Assembly (NCBI GenBank): GCA_903901975.1
Contig: CAIUTB010000002.1
Span: forward strand, 1 to 40,232
Direction: 5' to 3'
From: an uncultured Bacteroidales bacterium
GTDB taxonomy: Bacteria; Bacteroidota; Bacteroidia; Bacteroidales; Paludibacteraceae
Length of the DNA stretch: 40,232 nucleotides
Shown: positions 1 through 8,702 of the stretch, in pieces
How the letters are laid out: every line of letters starts with the position of its first letter
Numbering within the stretch: the first letter of the stretch is position 1
Position numbers and translations under genes: made by a program
The notes under the pieces: model-generated
The model's database searches: none
What the model saw: only the letters and a program-made list of their open reading frames with translations
Told to the model about the DNA's origin: nothing

Positions 1-6
1 TTAGTC

Positions 7-54
7 AATGTGCTAAGTAATTGGCACATTAGCATATTGTCTCATTGGCACATT
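7..54. repeat. TTGGCACATT repeats
   Basis: The ten-base word TTGGCACATT occurs at 21-30 and 45-54. The segment 7-13 (AATGTGC) is the inverse complement of 24-30, so the block can fold weakly. It resembles the short AT-rich spacer repeats seen elsewhere in this window. No promoter box is visible before the first tRNA, so that tRNA is probably transcribed from further upstream. Confidence 0.4.
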
Positions 55-60
55 AAAATC

Positions 61-133
61 GCGGAAGTAGCTCAGTTGATAGAGCATTAGCCTTCCAAGC
101 TGAGGGTCGCGGGTTTGAGTCCCGTCTTCCGCT
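61..133 (+). tRNA. tRNA-Gly (anticodon TCC)
   Basis: A 73-base cloverleaf. Acceptor arms GCGGAAG (61-67) and CTTCCGC (126-132) pair perfectly, with discriminator T at 133. The anticodon loop is CTTCCAA, giving anticodon TCC, which reads GGA. The D-arm and the GGTTTGAGTCC T-arm region are normal. The 3' CCA is not encoded, because CTC follows. It is first in a Gly-Thr-tuf-Trp-secE arrangement that is widely conserved in bacteria. Confidence 0.95.
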
Positions 134-196
134 CTCAAATGGAACGACGAAAGTCAAAACAGGATACCGAAAAGTCGGGGAGATTCTGTTTACTCT

Positions 197-204
197 TATT
201 TTTG
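197..204 (+). promoter_or_regulatory. Candidate Bacteroidetes -7 box
   Basis: TATTTTTG fits the TAnnTTTG consensus used by the Bacteroidetes primary sigma factor. It lies about 44 bases upstream of tRNA-Thr. No convincing -33 element is seen at the expected distance. It could start the tRNA-Thr-tuf transcript, but AT-rich DNA gives chance matches. Confidence 0.35.
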
Positions 205-247
205 AATAGTAAAATGAGAAATTTGGAATGAGTTTCAGTCCAATTCT

Positions 248-319
<72 letters not shown>

Positions 320-376
320 CAACTTTGTAAGCTTTTTATAAAACATATAAATTAATTATTAAATAATCTTTGAGTT

Positions 377-1564
377 ATGGCAAAAGAAAAATTTGACAGG
401 TCAAAACCCCACGTTAACGTAGGTACTATTGGACACGTTGACCACGGTAAAACTACCTTGACCGCTGCAATTACGATGGTACTTGCTAAAAAAGGACTTT
501 CTGAAATGCGTTCATTCGATTCAATCGACAATGCACCTGAAGAAAAAGAACGCGGTATTACTATTAACACTGCTCACGTAGAATACCAAACAGCTTTACG
601 TCACTATGCGCACGTTGACTGTCCGGGTCACGCGGATTATGTTAAGAACATGGTTACGGGTGCTGCTCAAATGGACGGTGCTATCATTGTAGTTGCTGCA
701 ACTGATGGTCCTATGCCACAAACACGCGAACACATCTTATTAGCTCGTCAGGTAAACGTTCCACGTTTGGTTATCTTTATGAACAAATGTGATCAGGTGG
801 ATGATGAAGAAATGTTGGAATTGGTAGAAATGGAAATGCGTGAATTGCTTTCATTCTATGATTTCGACGGTGATAATACTCCAGTTATCCGTGGATCTGC
901 TTTAGGTGGATTGAACGGAGTTCCTGAATGGGAAGATAAAATCATGGAATTGATGGATGCAGTTGATACCTGGATTTTATTGCCAGAACGTGCTGTTGAC
1001 AAACCATTCCTGATGCCTGTTGAAGATGTATTCTCGATCACTGGTCGTGGTACAGTTGCTACAGGTCGTATTGAAACTGGTAAAATCAAAACAGGTGAAG
1101 AAGTTCAAATCATTGGATTAGGATCAGCTGCCCTTAAATCTGTTGTTACAGGTGTGGAAATGTTCCGCAAAATCCTTGATGACGGACAAGCTGGTGATAA
1201 CGTAGGTTTATTGCTTCGCGGTATCGACAAAGAAAGTATTAAACGTGGTATGGTTATTACCCACCCGGGAAAAGTAACTCCTCATACTACTTTCAAAGCT
1301 GCTGCTTATATCTTGAAAAAAGAAGAAGGTGGTCGTCATACTCCATTCCACAACCGTTACCGTCCACAATTCTATATCCGTACATTGGATGTAACTGGTG
1401 AGATTACTCTTCCGGAAGGAACTGAAATGGTAATGCCGGGTGACAACCTCGAATTAACTGTAACATTGATTTATCCGGTAGCTTGTAGCGTAGGTTTACG
1501 TTTCGCTGTTCGTGAAGGTGGTCGTACAGTAGGTTCAGGTCAGATTACTGAATTGTTAGACTAA
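377..1564 (+). CDS. tuf: Elongation factor Tu
   Basis: EF-Tu is the GTPase that delivers aminoacyl-tRNA to the ribosomal A site. The 395-residue product is full length. The first domain shows the P-loop GHVDHGKTT (about residues 18-26), the switch region [12 protein letters not shown], the DCPGHADY motif and the NKCD guanine-specificity motif. Domains II and III follow, ending GQITELLD. The ATG at 377 fits the family N-terminus [20 protein letters not shown]. No Shine-Dalgarno is present; the leader is A/T-rich, as is usual in this phylum. The gene sits between tRNA-Thr and tRNA-Trp. Confidence 0.99.
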   Translation: MAKEKFDRSKPHVNVGTIGHVDHGKTTLTAAITMVLAKKGLSEMRSFDSIDNAPEEKERGITINTAHVEYQTALRHYAHVDCPGHADYVKNMVTGAAQMDGAIIVVAATDGPMPQTREHILLARQVNVPRLVIFMNKCDQVDDEEMLELVEMEMRELLSFYDFDGDNTPVIRGSALGGLNGVPEWEDKIMELMDAVDTWILLPERAVDKPFLMPVEDVFSITGRGTVATGRIETGKIKTGEEVQIIGLGSAALKSVVTGVEMFRKILDDGQAGDNVGLLLRGIDKESIKRGMVITHPGKVTPHTTFKAAAYILKKEEGGRHTPFHNRYRPQFYIRTLDVTGEITLPEGTEMVMPGDNLELTVTLIYPVACSVGLRFAVREGGRTVGSGQITELLD

Positions 1565-1571
1565 TATTTTT

Positions 1572-1642
1572 AGTTACAAGTTACGAGTTACAAGTAAAAA
1601 AGTCTTGTAACTTGTAACTTGTAACTTGTAACCTTTTTTTTT
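1572..1642 (+). terminator. Long hairpin of GTTACAA repeats plus T-run
   Basis: Bases 1572-1594 pair with 1604-1626 over 23 positions with one G-U, around a nine-base loop. Both arms are built from tandem copies of an eight-base unit (CTTGTAAC and its complement). A run of nine T follows at 1634-1642. Because the arms are periodic, the stem can shift by one unit and place its end next to the T-run. It could end or attenuate tuf transcripts ahead of tRNA-Trp. Confidence 0.65.
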
Positions 1643-1715
1643 ACGGGCGTAGCTCAGTTGGTAGAGCACTGGTCTCCAAAACCAGGTGTCGGGAGTTCGA
1701 GTCTCTCTGCCCGTG
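1643..1715 (+). tRNA. tRNA-Trp (anticodon CCA)
   Basis: A 73-base cloverleaf. Acceptor arms ACGGGCG (1643-1649) and TGCCCGT (1708-1714) pair with one G-U. The anticodon stem CTGGT/ACCAG encloses CTCCAAA, giving anticodon CCA. CCA is not encoded at the 3' end. It lies 16 bases before secE, as in many bacteria. Confidence 0.95.
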
Positions 1716-1731
1716 CAAATTCTATTTATAT

Positions 1732-1923
1732 ATGAAGATTATTAGCTATATCAAAGAGTCGTATTTAGAACTAGTTCAGAAAGTTTCATGGCCATCGCGC
1801 TCGGAACTAACCAGCAGCGCAATTGTGGTATTGATAGCTTCCATCATTCTTGCATTAGTTGTTTGGCTTATGGATTTAAGTTTTGAGTCTATTATGACAT
1901 TCGTTTACGGAAAACTGTTTTAA
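1732..1923 (+). CDS. secE: Preprotein translocase subunit SecE
   Basis: SecE is the small essential clamp of the SecYEG protein-conducting channel. The 63-residue product is the short single-span form. The amphipathic N-terminal part carries the family motif ELVQKVSWPSRSEL (about residues 13-26). One hydrophobic membrane segment follows (about residues 29-46). It lies directly before nusG, the near-universal bacterial order. Confidence 0.95.
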   Translation: MKIISYIKESYLELVQKVSWPSRSELTSSAIVVLIASIILALVVWLMDLSFESIMTFVYGKLF

Positions 1924-1931
1924 TTTTAATC

Positions 1932-1940
1932 AAAGGAGGT
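1932..1940 (+). promoter_or_regulatory. Strong Shine-Dalgarno before nusG
   Basis: AAAGGAGGT is a near-perfect complement of the 16S rRNA 3' end, seven bases before the GTG start of nusG. Almost no other gene in this window has such a site, since Bacteroidetes leaders are usually A/T-rich. It supports GTG at 1948 as the true start. Confidence 0.7.
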
Positions 1941-1947
1941 CAACAAA

Positions 1948-2496
1948 GTGTCTGAGTCAACAGAATTTAAATGGTACGTAATGCGTGCCATTAGCGGAAA
2001 AGAGAACAAGGTAAAAGAGTATATTGATGCAGAAGTCAAAAATTCGGATCTTGGTCAGTATGTTGCTCAGGTGTTAATCCCCACTGAGAAAGTTTACCAG
2101 ATTCGTAACGGCAAAAAGATTACAAAAGAACGTAGTGCAATGCCGGGTTATATTTTAATAGAAGCGAATCTTATCGGAGAAATTTCTCACCGACTTCGTA
2201 ATACACCCAACGTCATCGGATTCCTGAGTGAAAAAAACCATAGCCCTATTCCAATTCGAGCTACAGAAATGAATCGGATTTTAGGCAAGGTCGACGAACT
2301 TCAGGAAACGGCAGAAGAAATGATAACTCCTTTCTATGTCGGAGAAAACGTAAAAGTGATATTTGGTCCGTTTACCGGATTCAGCGGAGTCATTGAAGAA
2401 GTACACAACGAAAAGAAAAAACTCAAAGTTATGGTTATGATTTTCGGACGGAAAACTCCGCTCGAACTCGCCTTCACACAAGTAGAAAAGGAATAG
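1948..2496 (+). CDS. nusG: Transcription termination/antitermination factor NusG
   Basis: NusG binds RNA polymerase, increases its processivity and couples it to the ribosome or Rho. The 182-residue product begins with the NGN domain ([18 protein letters not shown], about residues 9-26) and the MPGYILIE segment. It ends with a KOW domain ([18 protein letters not shown], about residues 130-147). The start codon is GTG, chosen because of the strong Shine-Dalgarno just upstream and because the NGN domain starts normally from it. It lies 24 bases after secE and precedes the L11 operon genes. Confidence 0.96.
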   Translation: MSESTEFKWYVMRAISGKENKVKEYIDAEVKNSDLGQYVAQVLIPTEKVYQIRNGKKITKERSAMPGYILIEANLIGEISHRLRNTPNVIGFLSEKNHSPIPIRATEMNRILGKVDELQETAEEMITPFYVGENVKVIFGPFTGFSGVIEEVHNEKKKLKVMVMIFGRKTPLELAFTQVEKE

Positions 2497-2517
2497 CCGG
2501 TTCCTGTTACAAACCGG
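2497..2517 (+). promoter_or_regulatory. Short hairpin in nusG-rplK leader
   Basis: CCGGTT at 2497-2502 pairs with AACCGG at 2512-2517, right after the nusG stop and in the leader of rplK. L11-L1 operons are commonly repressed by ribosomal protein L1 binding a leader structure, so this hairpin is a possible site. I could not match a full L1-type consensus. Confidence 0.3.
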
Positions 2518-2551
2518 GCTTTCCACTTTAACAACAAAAATAAATATTATT

Positions 2552-2998
2552 ATGGCTAAAGAGATTGCTGGACTAATTAAATTACAGATTAAAGGAGGGG
2601 CCGCAAACCCATCTCCACCGGTAGGACCTGCATTGGGTTCTAAAGGGATCAATATTATGGAGTTTTGCAAACAATTTAATGCCAGAACCCAGGACAAACC
2701 AGGTAAAATTTTACCTGCAGTCATCACCTATTATACAGACAAATCTTTCGACTTCGTTGTAAAAACTCCGCCAGTTGCCATCCAATTATTGGAAGCAACC
2801 AAACTGAAAAGTGGATCCGCAGAGCCAAACCGTAAAAAAGTAGCTGAAATTACCTGGGAACAGGTTCAGACTATTGCTACAGACAAAATGGTCGATTTAA
2901 ATTGTTTCGAATTAGAGGCAGCCATGAAAATGGTAGCCGGTACAGCAAGAAGTATGGGTATTACCGTAAAAGGTACTTTTCCAAGTAAAAATATATAA
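2552..2998 (+). CDS. rplK: 50S ribosomal protein L11
   Basis: L11 forms the GTPase-associated centre with 23S rRNA and contacts elongation factors. At 148 residues it is slightly longer than the usual 141-142. The N-terminal domain has the proline-rich segment [20 protein letters not shown] (about residues 19-38) and the KTPP motif. The C-terminal rRNA-binding domain ends [14 protein letters not shown]. It follows nusG by 55 bases and precedes rplA by 12. Confidence 0.98.
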   Translation: MAKEIAGLIKLQIKGGAANPSPPVGPALGSKGINIMEFCKQFNARTQDKPGKILPAVITYYTDKSFDFVVKTPPVAIQLLEATKLKSGSAEPNRKKVAEITWEQVQTIATDKMVDLNCFELEAAMKMVAGTARSMGITVKGTFPSKNI

Positions 2999-3010
2999 AC
3001 TTCAATTAAA

Positions 3011-3706
3011 ATGAGTAAACTGACAAAAAATCAAAGGTTAGCTTTAGAAAAAATTGAAGCAGGAAAAACCTACACACTCAAAGAAGCAGCTGGTTTGGTA
3101 AAAGAAATTACCAACAGCAAATTTGATGCTTCTGTTGATATAGATGTACGCTTAGGTGTTGATCCACGTAAAGCCAACCAAATGGTACGCGGCGTAGTGT
3201 CGTTGCCAAACGGAACCGGAAAACAAGTAAAGGTTCTTGCATTATGTACTCCCGATCAGGAAGCAGCGGCCAAAGAAGCCGGAGCTGACTATGTAGGACT
3301 CGATGAATATATCGAAAAAATCAAAGGTGGTTGGACAGATGTTGATGTGATTATCACTCAGCCTGCAATCATGGGTAAATTAGGCGCTTTAGGACGTGTT
3401 TTAGGCCCTCGTGGTTTAATGCCAAATCCTAAAAGCGGTACAGTAACCAATGAAGTTGGTAAAGCTGTGAAAGAAGTAAAACAAGGGAAAATCGACTTTA
3501 AAGTTGATAAATACGGTATCGTTCACACTTCAGTAGGAAAAGTTTCTTTTACTGCTGAAATGCTCGTTCAAAATGCCAAAGAATTTGTGAATACTTTGAT
3601 GAAACTAAAACCTACAGCCGCTAAAGGTACTTATGTAAAGAGCATTTATCTTTCAAGCACAATGAGTATGGGTATTAAAATTGAACCCAAATCAATAGAC
3701 GAATAA
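3011..3706 (+). CDS. rplA: 50S ribosomal protein L1
   Basis: L1 forms the mobile L1 stalk that helps release deacylated tRNA from the E site. In many bacteria it also represses its own operon. The 231-residue product is full length. It carries the signature around [20 protein letters not shown] (about residues 127-146) and the repeat-type RNA-binding segment [17 protein letters not shown]. It sits tightly between rplK and rplJ, with 12-base gaps on both sides. Confidence 0.98.
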   Translation: MSKLTKNQRLALEKIEAGKTYTLKEAAGLVKEITNSKFDASVDIDVRLGVDPRKANQMVRGVVSLPNGTGKQVKVLALCTPDQEAAAKEAGADYVGLDEYIEKIKGGWTDVDVIITQPAIMGKLGALGRVLGPRGLMPNPKSGTVTNEVGKAVKEVKQGKIDFKVDKYGIVHTSVGKVSFTAEMLVQNAKEFVNTLMKLKPTAAKGTYVKSIYLSSTMSMGIKIEPKSIDE

Positions 3707-3718
3707 AATAAAAAGTTT

Positions 3719-4246
3719 ATGAAAAAGGAAGATAAAAGCGCTATTATAAAACAACTCGAAACAACCATCAGCGAGTATGCACACTTCTATTTGACGGATA
3801 TTGCCGGCTTAAATGCAGCGCAAACCAGCGAATTAAGAAGAGTATGTTACAAAGAAGATGTAAAGCTTGTAGTTGTAAAGAATACATTGCTCCAAAAAGC
3901 ACTTGAAAACTCATCAGTAGATTTTAGTGAACTTTATGGTACGCTCGTAGGTGAAACTTCATTAATGCTTTCGAACACGGCTAACGTGCCTGCGAAATTG
4001 ATTAGTGAATTCAGCAAACAAAAAAGCAACAAGCTTAAGAAACCAGTTTTGAAAGCTGCTTATGTTGAAGAAAGTTTCTTTATCGGCGAAGACCAATTAG
4101 ATGCATTAATCCACGTGAAGAGCAAAAACGAACTTATCGGCGAACTTATTGGCTTATTGCAATCGCCTGCTAAGAATGTTATATCCGCACTCCAGTCTGG
4201 AGGAACAACTATCCATGGCGTATTAAAAACGTTGTCGGAAAGATAA
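3719..4246 (+). CDS. rplJ: 50S ribosomal protein L10
   Basis: L10 anchors L7/L12 dimers to the ribosome stalk and, with L12, usually represses translation of its own mRNA. The 175-residue product has the N-terminal rRNA-binding domain (YLTDIAGLNAAQTSELRR, about residues 23-40) and KNTLLQKAL. The C-terminal helix ending GGTTIHGVLKTLSER is where L12 binds. Only 12 bases separate it from rplA, so there is no room here for the long L10 leader known from enterobacteria. Confidence 0.97.
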   Translation: MKKEDKSAIIKQLETTISEYAHFYLTDIAGLNAAQTSELRRVCYKEDVKLVVVKNTLLQKALENSSVDFSELYGTLVGETSLMLSNTANVPAKLISEFSKQKSNKLKKPVLKAAYVEESFFIGEDQLDALIHVKSKNELIGELIGLLQSPAKNVISALQSGGTTIHGVLKTLSER

Positions 4247-4291
4247 TTTCAAAAAAAAATATTAAAAATAAATTTATAAAAAATAAGTAAA

Positions 4292-4669
4292 ATGGCAGAT
4301 TTGAAAGCTTTTGCAGAACAATTGGTTAACTTAACAGTTAAAGAGGTAAATGAGTTAGCTCAAATTTTGAAAGATGTATATGGTATTGAGCCAGCTGCTG
4401 CAGCCGTTGCTGTTGCTGCAGGACCAGCCGCAGCTGCAGCTGATGTAGTTGAAGAAAAAACAGCTTTTGATGTAGTATTAAAATCAGCTGGCGCAGCTAA
4501 ACTACAAGTCGTTAAATTGGTTAAAGAATTAACTGGTTTAGGTTTGAAAGAAGCGAAAGACTTAGTTGATGCAGCTCCTTCAGTAATTAAGGAAGCTGTT
4601 TCAAAAGACGAAGCCGAAGCTTTGAAAAAAGCACTTGAAGAAGGCGGAGCTGAAGTTGAACTTAAATAA
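4292..4669 (+). CDS. rplL: 50S ribosomal protein L7/L12
   Basis: L7/L12 is the multicopy stalk protein that recruits translational GTPases. The 125-residue product shows the N-terminal dimerisation domain, an Ala-rich hinge (about residues 34-52) and the globular C-terminal domain with [20 protein letters not shown] (about residues 73-92). It ends GGAEVELK. It follows rplJ by 45 A-rich bases and precedes the rplL-rpoB hairpin. Confidence 0.98.
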   Translation: MADLKAFAEQLVNLTVKEVNELAQILKDVYGIEPAAAAVAVAAGPAAAAADVVEEKTAFDVVLKSAGAAKLQVVKLVKELTGLGLKEAKDLVDAAPSVIKEAVSKDEAEALKKALEEGGAEVELK

Positions 4670-4692
4670 AAACTCCTGAATATCAGGTCTTT

Positions 4693-4731
4693 GGTTTAGA
4701 TTCCTACAATCCGTAGGATTCTAAACCTTTT
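4693..4731 (+). terminator. rplL-rpoB attenuator-like hairpin
   Basis: Bases 4693-4707 pair with 4713-4727 over 15 positions with one mismatch around a five-base loop, followed by TTTT. In enterobacteria a partial terminator between rplL and rpoB lowers rpoBC transcription relative to the ribosomal genes. This hairpin has the right place and shape for the same job. Confidence 0.7.
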
Positions 4732-4780
4732 GTTGTCTATAAAATAATTGAGTTCACCGCACCAAATAACCTCTTTGAAA

Positions 4781-7700
4781 ATGTCGTCATTAACAAAAAA
4801 TCAAAGAATAAATTTTGCTTCTATCAAGAATCAGTTGGAATATCCTGACTTTTTGGAAGTACAATTAAAATCTTTCCAGGACTTTTTTCAGATGGACACA
4901 GCTCCTGAAAAAAGAAAATCAGAAGGTCTGTACAAAGTTTTTTCTGAAAACTTTCCGATTGCTGATACCCGAAATAATTTCATCCTCGAATTTCTAGATT
5001 ATTACGTTGACCCTCCACGTTATTCGATTGATGAGTGTATAGAACGCGGACTGACATACAGTGTGCCTCTTAAAGCAAAGCTGAAATTATATTGTACCGA
5101 TCCCGATCACGAAGATTTTGATACGGTAATACAGGATGTATATCTGGGACCAATCCCATATATGACAGCCAAAGGAACATTCGTTATAAACGGTGCTGAA
5201 CGCGTTATTGTATCGCAGCTTCACCGTTCACCGGGTGTATTCTTCGGTCAGAGCACGCATGCTAACGGAACCAAGTTGTATTCAGCACGTATTATTCCTT
5301 TCCGCGGATCGTGGATAGAATTTGCGACTGACATCAACAACGTGATGTATGCTTATATCGACCGTAAAAAGAAACTTCCGGTAACTACTTTGCTTCGTGC
5401 CATTGGTTTCGAAAGCGATAAAGATATTTTGGAAATCTTCAATCTGGCCGAAGAAATCAAAGTCAGTAAGACAAGCCTTAAAAAGGCAATTGGTCAGAAA
5501 TTAGCTGCACGTGTTTTGAAAACCTGGGTGGAAGATTTCGTAGATGAAGATACCGGTGAAGTGGTAACTATCGAACGTAACGAGGTAATTATCGACCGTG
5601 AAACGATACTTGATAACAGTCATATCGACGATATCATCGAATCGGGCAGTCAGACTATATTACTTCACAAGGCAGATGCCAATGTAAATGACTATGCCAT
5701 TATATATAATACACTTCAAAAAGACCCGAGCAACTCGGAAAAAGAAGCTGTGTTATACATTTACCGTCAATTACGCAACGCTGTGCCCGCTGATGATTCA
5801 ACGGCTCGCGAGGTAATCAATAATTTATTTTTCTCAGAAAAACGCTATGATTTGGGCGATGTAGGTCGTTTCCGTATCAACCGTAAACTGAATCTGAACA
5901 TCAATCCTGATATTAAGGTATTGACCAAAGAAGATATTATTGAAATTATCAAGTATCTGATTGAGTTGATTAACTCAAAAGCAGATGTTGATGATATTGA
6001 CCACTTGAGCAACCGTCGCGTACGTACAGTTGGTGAACAATTATACAATCAATTCGGTGTTGGACTTTCCCGTATGGCCCGTACCATTCGTGAACGTATG
6101 AACGTTCGTGACAACGAGGTGTTCACTCCTATCGATTTGATTAATGCTAAAAGTATTTCGTCAGTAATCAATTCGTTCTTTGGAACAAATGCCTTATCGC
6201 AGTTTATGGATCAACAAAATCCCTTGGCTGAGATTACGCACAAACGTCGTATGTCTGCCCTCGGGCCTGGCGGTTTGTCACGCGAACGTGCAGGTTTCGA
6301 GGTTCGTGACGTACACTATACACACTACGGACGTCTTTGTCCGATTGAAACTCCTGAAGGACCAAACATTGGTTTGATTTCTTCGCTTTGTATTTATGCC
6401 AAAATCAACGAATTAGGATTTATTGAAACTCCTTATCGTAAGGTTACCGACTCAATGGTTGATACGACTGAAGCCGGAATTGAATACTTCACAGCTGAAG
6501 AAGAAGAAGCGTTGGTAATTGCTCAAGGAAATGCTCCACTAAACGACAAGGGCGGATTTATCCGTACCAAAGTAAAATCGCGTTTGGGTGCTGATTTCCC
6601 TGTCGTTCCACCTTCAGAAGTTAACCTGATGGATGTTTCTCCATCTCAGATTGCATCTATCGCAGCTGCCCTGATTCCATTTTTGGAACATGATGATGCG
6701 AACCGTGCGTTGATGGGATCAAACATGATGCGCCAGGCAGTGCCTTTGTTGCGTTGTGAAGCTCCGATTGTAGGAACAGGTATCGAGGCTCAGTTAATTC
6801 AGGATTCACGTACTCAGATTACTGCTGAAGGTGAAGGTCTGGTTGAATTTGTTGATGCAAATTGTATCAGTATCTGCTACGACCGTACTGAAGAAGAAGA
6901 GTTTGTTAGTTTTGATACAGCCGTTAAAGAATATAAATTACCGAAATTCCAAAAGACCAACCAAAATACAACCATCGACTTACGTCCGATTGTACGTAAA
7001 GGTGAGCGGGTTACTACCGGTCAGATTCTGACTGAAGGTTATGCTACACAAAACGGTGAACTGGCTATCGGTAAAAACCTGAAAGTGGCATTTATGCCCT
7101 GGAAAGGTTATAACTTCGAGGATGCTATTGTTATCAACGAACGGGTGGTTCGTGAAGATGTCTTCACTTCTATCCACGTAGTTGAACAATTGCTTGACGT
7201 TCGCGAAACGAAACGTGGTATAGAAGAATTTACTTCGGATATTCCAAACGTAAGCGAAGAAGCTACTAAAGATTTGGACGAAAATGGTATTATCCGTATC
7301 GGTGCACGCATTGAACCGGGCGATATTATTATCGGTAAAATTACTCCGAAAGGGGAATCAGATCCTTCACCGGAAGAAAAACTGCTTCGTGCCATCTTTG
7401 GTGACAAAGCCGGTGATGTGAAAGATGCTTCTCTGAAAGCAACTCCATCCTTGTCGGGTGTGGTTATTGGCAAACGTTTATTCTCGAAAGCACAAAAGAA
7501 CCGGAAATCGAAACTGGCTGACAAAGCAGTTCTTCCCCGTTTGGATGAAGAATTTGAAAATCAGGCAGCCATTTTACGCAATACCCTGGTTGAAAAACTA
7601 ATCGTATTACTTGGCGATAAAACGTCGGCAGGTGTAAAAGATTTCTTAGGATCAGATATAATTTCAAGAAATTCAAAATTCACCGAAGATCGTCTTCGTG

Positions 7701-8593
7701 AAATTGATTATTCAGCCATTCAACTAAGCAAATGGACTACCGATTCGCATAAAAACGAACTGGTAAAGAAATTGATTATGAATTATCTGAGAAAATACAA
7801 GGAATTGGATGCTCAGATAAAACGTCAAAAATTTAATATCACCATCGGTGATGAATTACCAAACGGTATCGTGCAAATTGCGAAAGTCTATATCGCCAAA
7901 AAACGCAAAATACGCGTTGGTGATAAAATGGCTGGTCGTCACGGTAACAAAGGTATCGTATCACGTATCGTTCGTCAGGAAGATATGCCGTTCCTTGAAG
8001 ATGGAACTCCGGTAGATATAGTATTGAATCCACTTGGTGTACCTTCACGTATGAACCTTGGACAGATTTTCGAAACTGTACTTGGTTGGGCTGGAAAAGA
8101 ATTGGGTGTAAGCTTTGCTACTCCAATTTTCGACGGTGCAAACATCGATGATTTGAATGCCTGGACTGACAAAGCCGGTGTGCCAAATTATGGTAAAACA
8201 TACCTGTATGATGGTGGAACCGGTGAACGTTTTGACCAGACTGCTACAGTTGGTGTAATTTATATGTTGAAACTGGGTCACATGGTTGAAGATAAAATGC
8301 ACGCGCGTTCTATCGGACCATACTCACTTATTACTCAACAGCCTCTGGGTGGTAAAGCACAATTCGGGGGTCAACGTTTCGGAGAAATGGAGGTTTGGGC
8401 ACTTGAAGCATTCGGTGCTGCTCATATTTTGCAAGAAATTCTGACTGTAAAATCGGATGATGTTATGGGACGTGCCCGCACCTATGAAGCTATTGTAAAA
8501 GGCGATCCAATGCCAACACCGGGAATTCCGGAATCGCTCAACGTATTGTTGCACGAACTTCGAGGATTAGGTCTGAGCATTAATTTAGAATAA
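4781..8593 (+). CDS. rpoB: RNA polymerase beta subunit
   Basis: RpoB is the beta subunit of RNA polymerase and forms one half of the active-site cleft. I place the start at ATG 4781 ([16 protein letters not shown]), giving 1270 residues, rather than a TTG 33 bases upstream. The ATG matches the family N-terminus. Visible landmarks are the rifampicin-region segment ([20 protein letters not shown] and [20 protein letters not shown]), [12 protein letters not shown], the ENxDA-equivalent NFEDAI, and the C-terminal clamp segment [20 protein letters not shown]. An insertion-rich central region is usual for Bacteroidetes. A G/C-rich repeat follows the stop directly. Confidence 0.99.
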   Translation: MSSLTKNQRINFASIKNQLEYPDFLEVQLKSFQDFFQMDTAPEKRKSEGLYKVFSENFPIADTRNNFILEFLDYYVDPPRYSIDECIERGLTYSVPLKAKLKLYCTDPDHEDFDTVIQDVYLGPIPYMTAKGTFVINGAERVIVSQLHRSPGVFFGQSTHANGTKLYSARIIPFRGSWIEFATDINNVMYAYIDRKKKLPVTTLLRAIGFESDKDILEIFNLAEEIKVSKTSLKKAIGQKLAARVLKTWVEDFVDEDTGEVVTIERNEVIIDRETILDNSHIDDIIESGSQTILLHKADANVNDYAIIYNTLQKDPSNSEKEAVLYIYRQLRNAVPADDSTAREVINNLFFSEKRYDLGDVGRFRINRKLNLNINPDIKVLTKEDIIEIIKYLIELINSKADVDDIDHLSNRRVRTVGEQLYNQFGVGLSRMARTIRERMNVRDNEVFTPIDLINAKSISSVINSFFGTNALSQFMDQQNPLAEITHKRRMSALGPGGLSRERAGFEVRDVHYTHYGRLCPIETPEGPNIGLISSLCIYAKINELGFIETPYRKVTDSMVDTTEAGIEYFTAEEEEALVIAQGNAPLNDKGGFIRTKVKSRLGADFPVVPPSEVNLMDVSPSQIASIAAALIPFLEHDDANRALMGSNMMRQAVPLLRCEAPIVGTGIEAQLIQDSRTQITAEGEGLVEFVDANCISICYDRTEEEEFVSFDTAVKEYKLPKFQKTNQNTTIDLRPIVRKGERVTTGQILTEGYATQNGELAIGKNLKVAFMPWKGYNFEDAIVINERVVREDVFTSIHVVEQLLDVRETKRGIEEFTSDIPNVSEEATKDLDENGIIRIGARIEPGDIIIGKITPKGESDPSPEEKLLRAIFGDKAGDVKDASLKATPSLSGVVIGKRLFSKAQKNRKSKLADKAVLPRLDEEFENQAAILRNTLVEKLIVLLGDKTSAGVKDFLGSDIISRNSKFTEDRLREIDYSAIQLSKWTTDSHKNELVKKLIMNYLRKYKELDAQIKRQKFNITIGDELPNGIVQIAKVYIAKKRKIRVGDKMAGRHGNKGIVSRIVRQEDMPFLEDGTPVDIVLNPLGVPSRMNLGQIFETVLGWAGKELGVSFATPIFDGANIDDLNAWTDKAGVPNYGKTYLYDGGTGERFDQTATVGVIYMLKLGHMVEDKMHARSIGPYSLITQQPLGGKAQFGGQRFGEMEVWALEAFGAAHILQEILTVKSDDVMGRARTYEAIVKGDPMPTPGIPESLNVLLHELRGLGLSINLE

Positions 8594-8594
8594 T

Positions 8595-8623
8595 AAGCCC
8601 CTAAATCCCCTAAAGGGGACTTT
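8595..8623. repeat. G/C-rich palindromic repeat, rpoB-rpoC gap
   Basis: The unit begins AAGCCCCTAAATCCCC, then TAAAGGGGACTTT. CCCC-TAAA-GGGG can fold as a small hairpin. It is a close relative of the two copies near 32000-32127 and starts one base after the rpoB stop. It is unusual to find a dispersed repeat between two essential genes of one operon. Confidence 0.75.
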
Positions 8624-8656
8624 TGAGTTAGTTTTATTTTCTAAGTTATATTTATC

Positions 8657-8690
8657 CCAATTGTCAATTTGTAAATTGTAAATTGTAAAT
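8657..8690. repeat. AT-rich spacer of AATTGTAAA units
   Basis: A short tract of near-identical TTGTAAA/TTGTCAA units (CAATTGTCAATTTGTAAATT and onward) fills the space directly before rpoC. Similar TCAATT tracts occur at 15051-15085 and 21881-21934. It looks like simple-sequence expansion and I see no coding role. Confidence 0.6.
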
Positions 8691-8702
8691 CAAAAAAAAG
8701 TT

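Noticed and set aside
2281-2727. Long minus-strand frame over nusG-rplK
   Set aside because: It is antisense to two certain genes and has no family features.
4748-4780. TTG start for rpoB
   Set aside because: The 11 extra residues have no family match; ATG 4781 gives the normal N-terminus.
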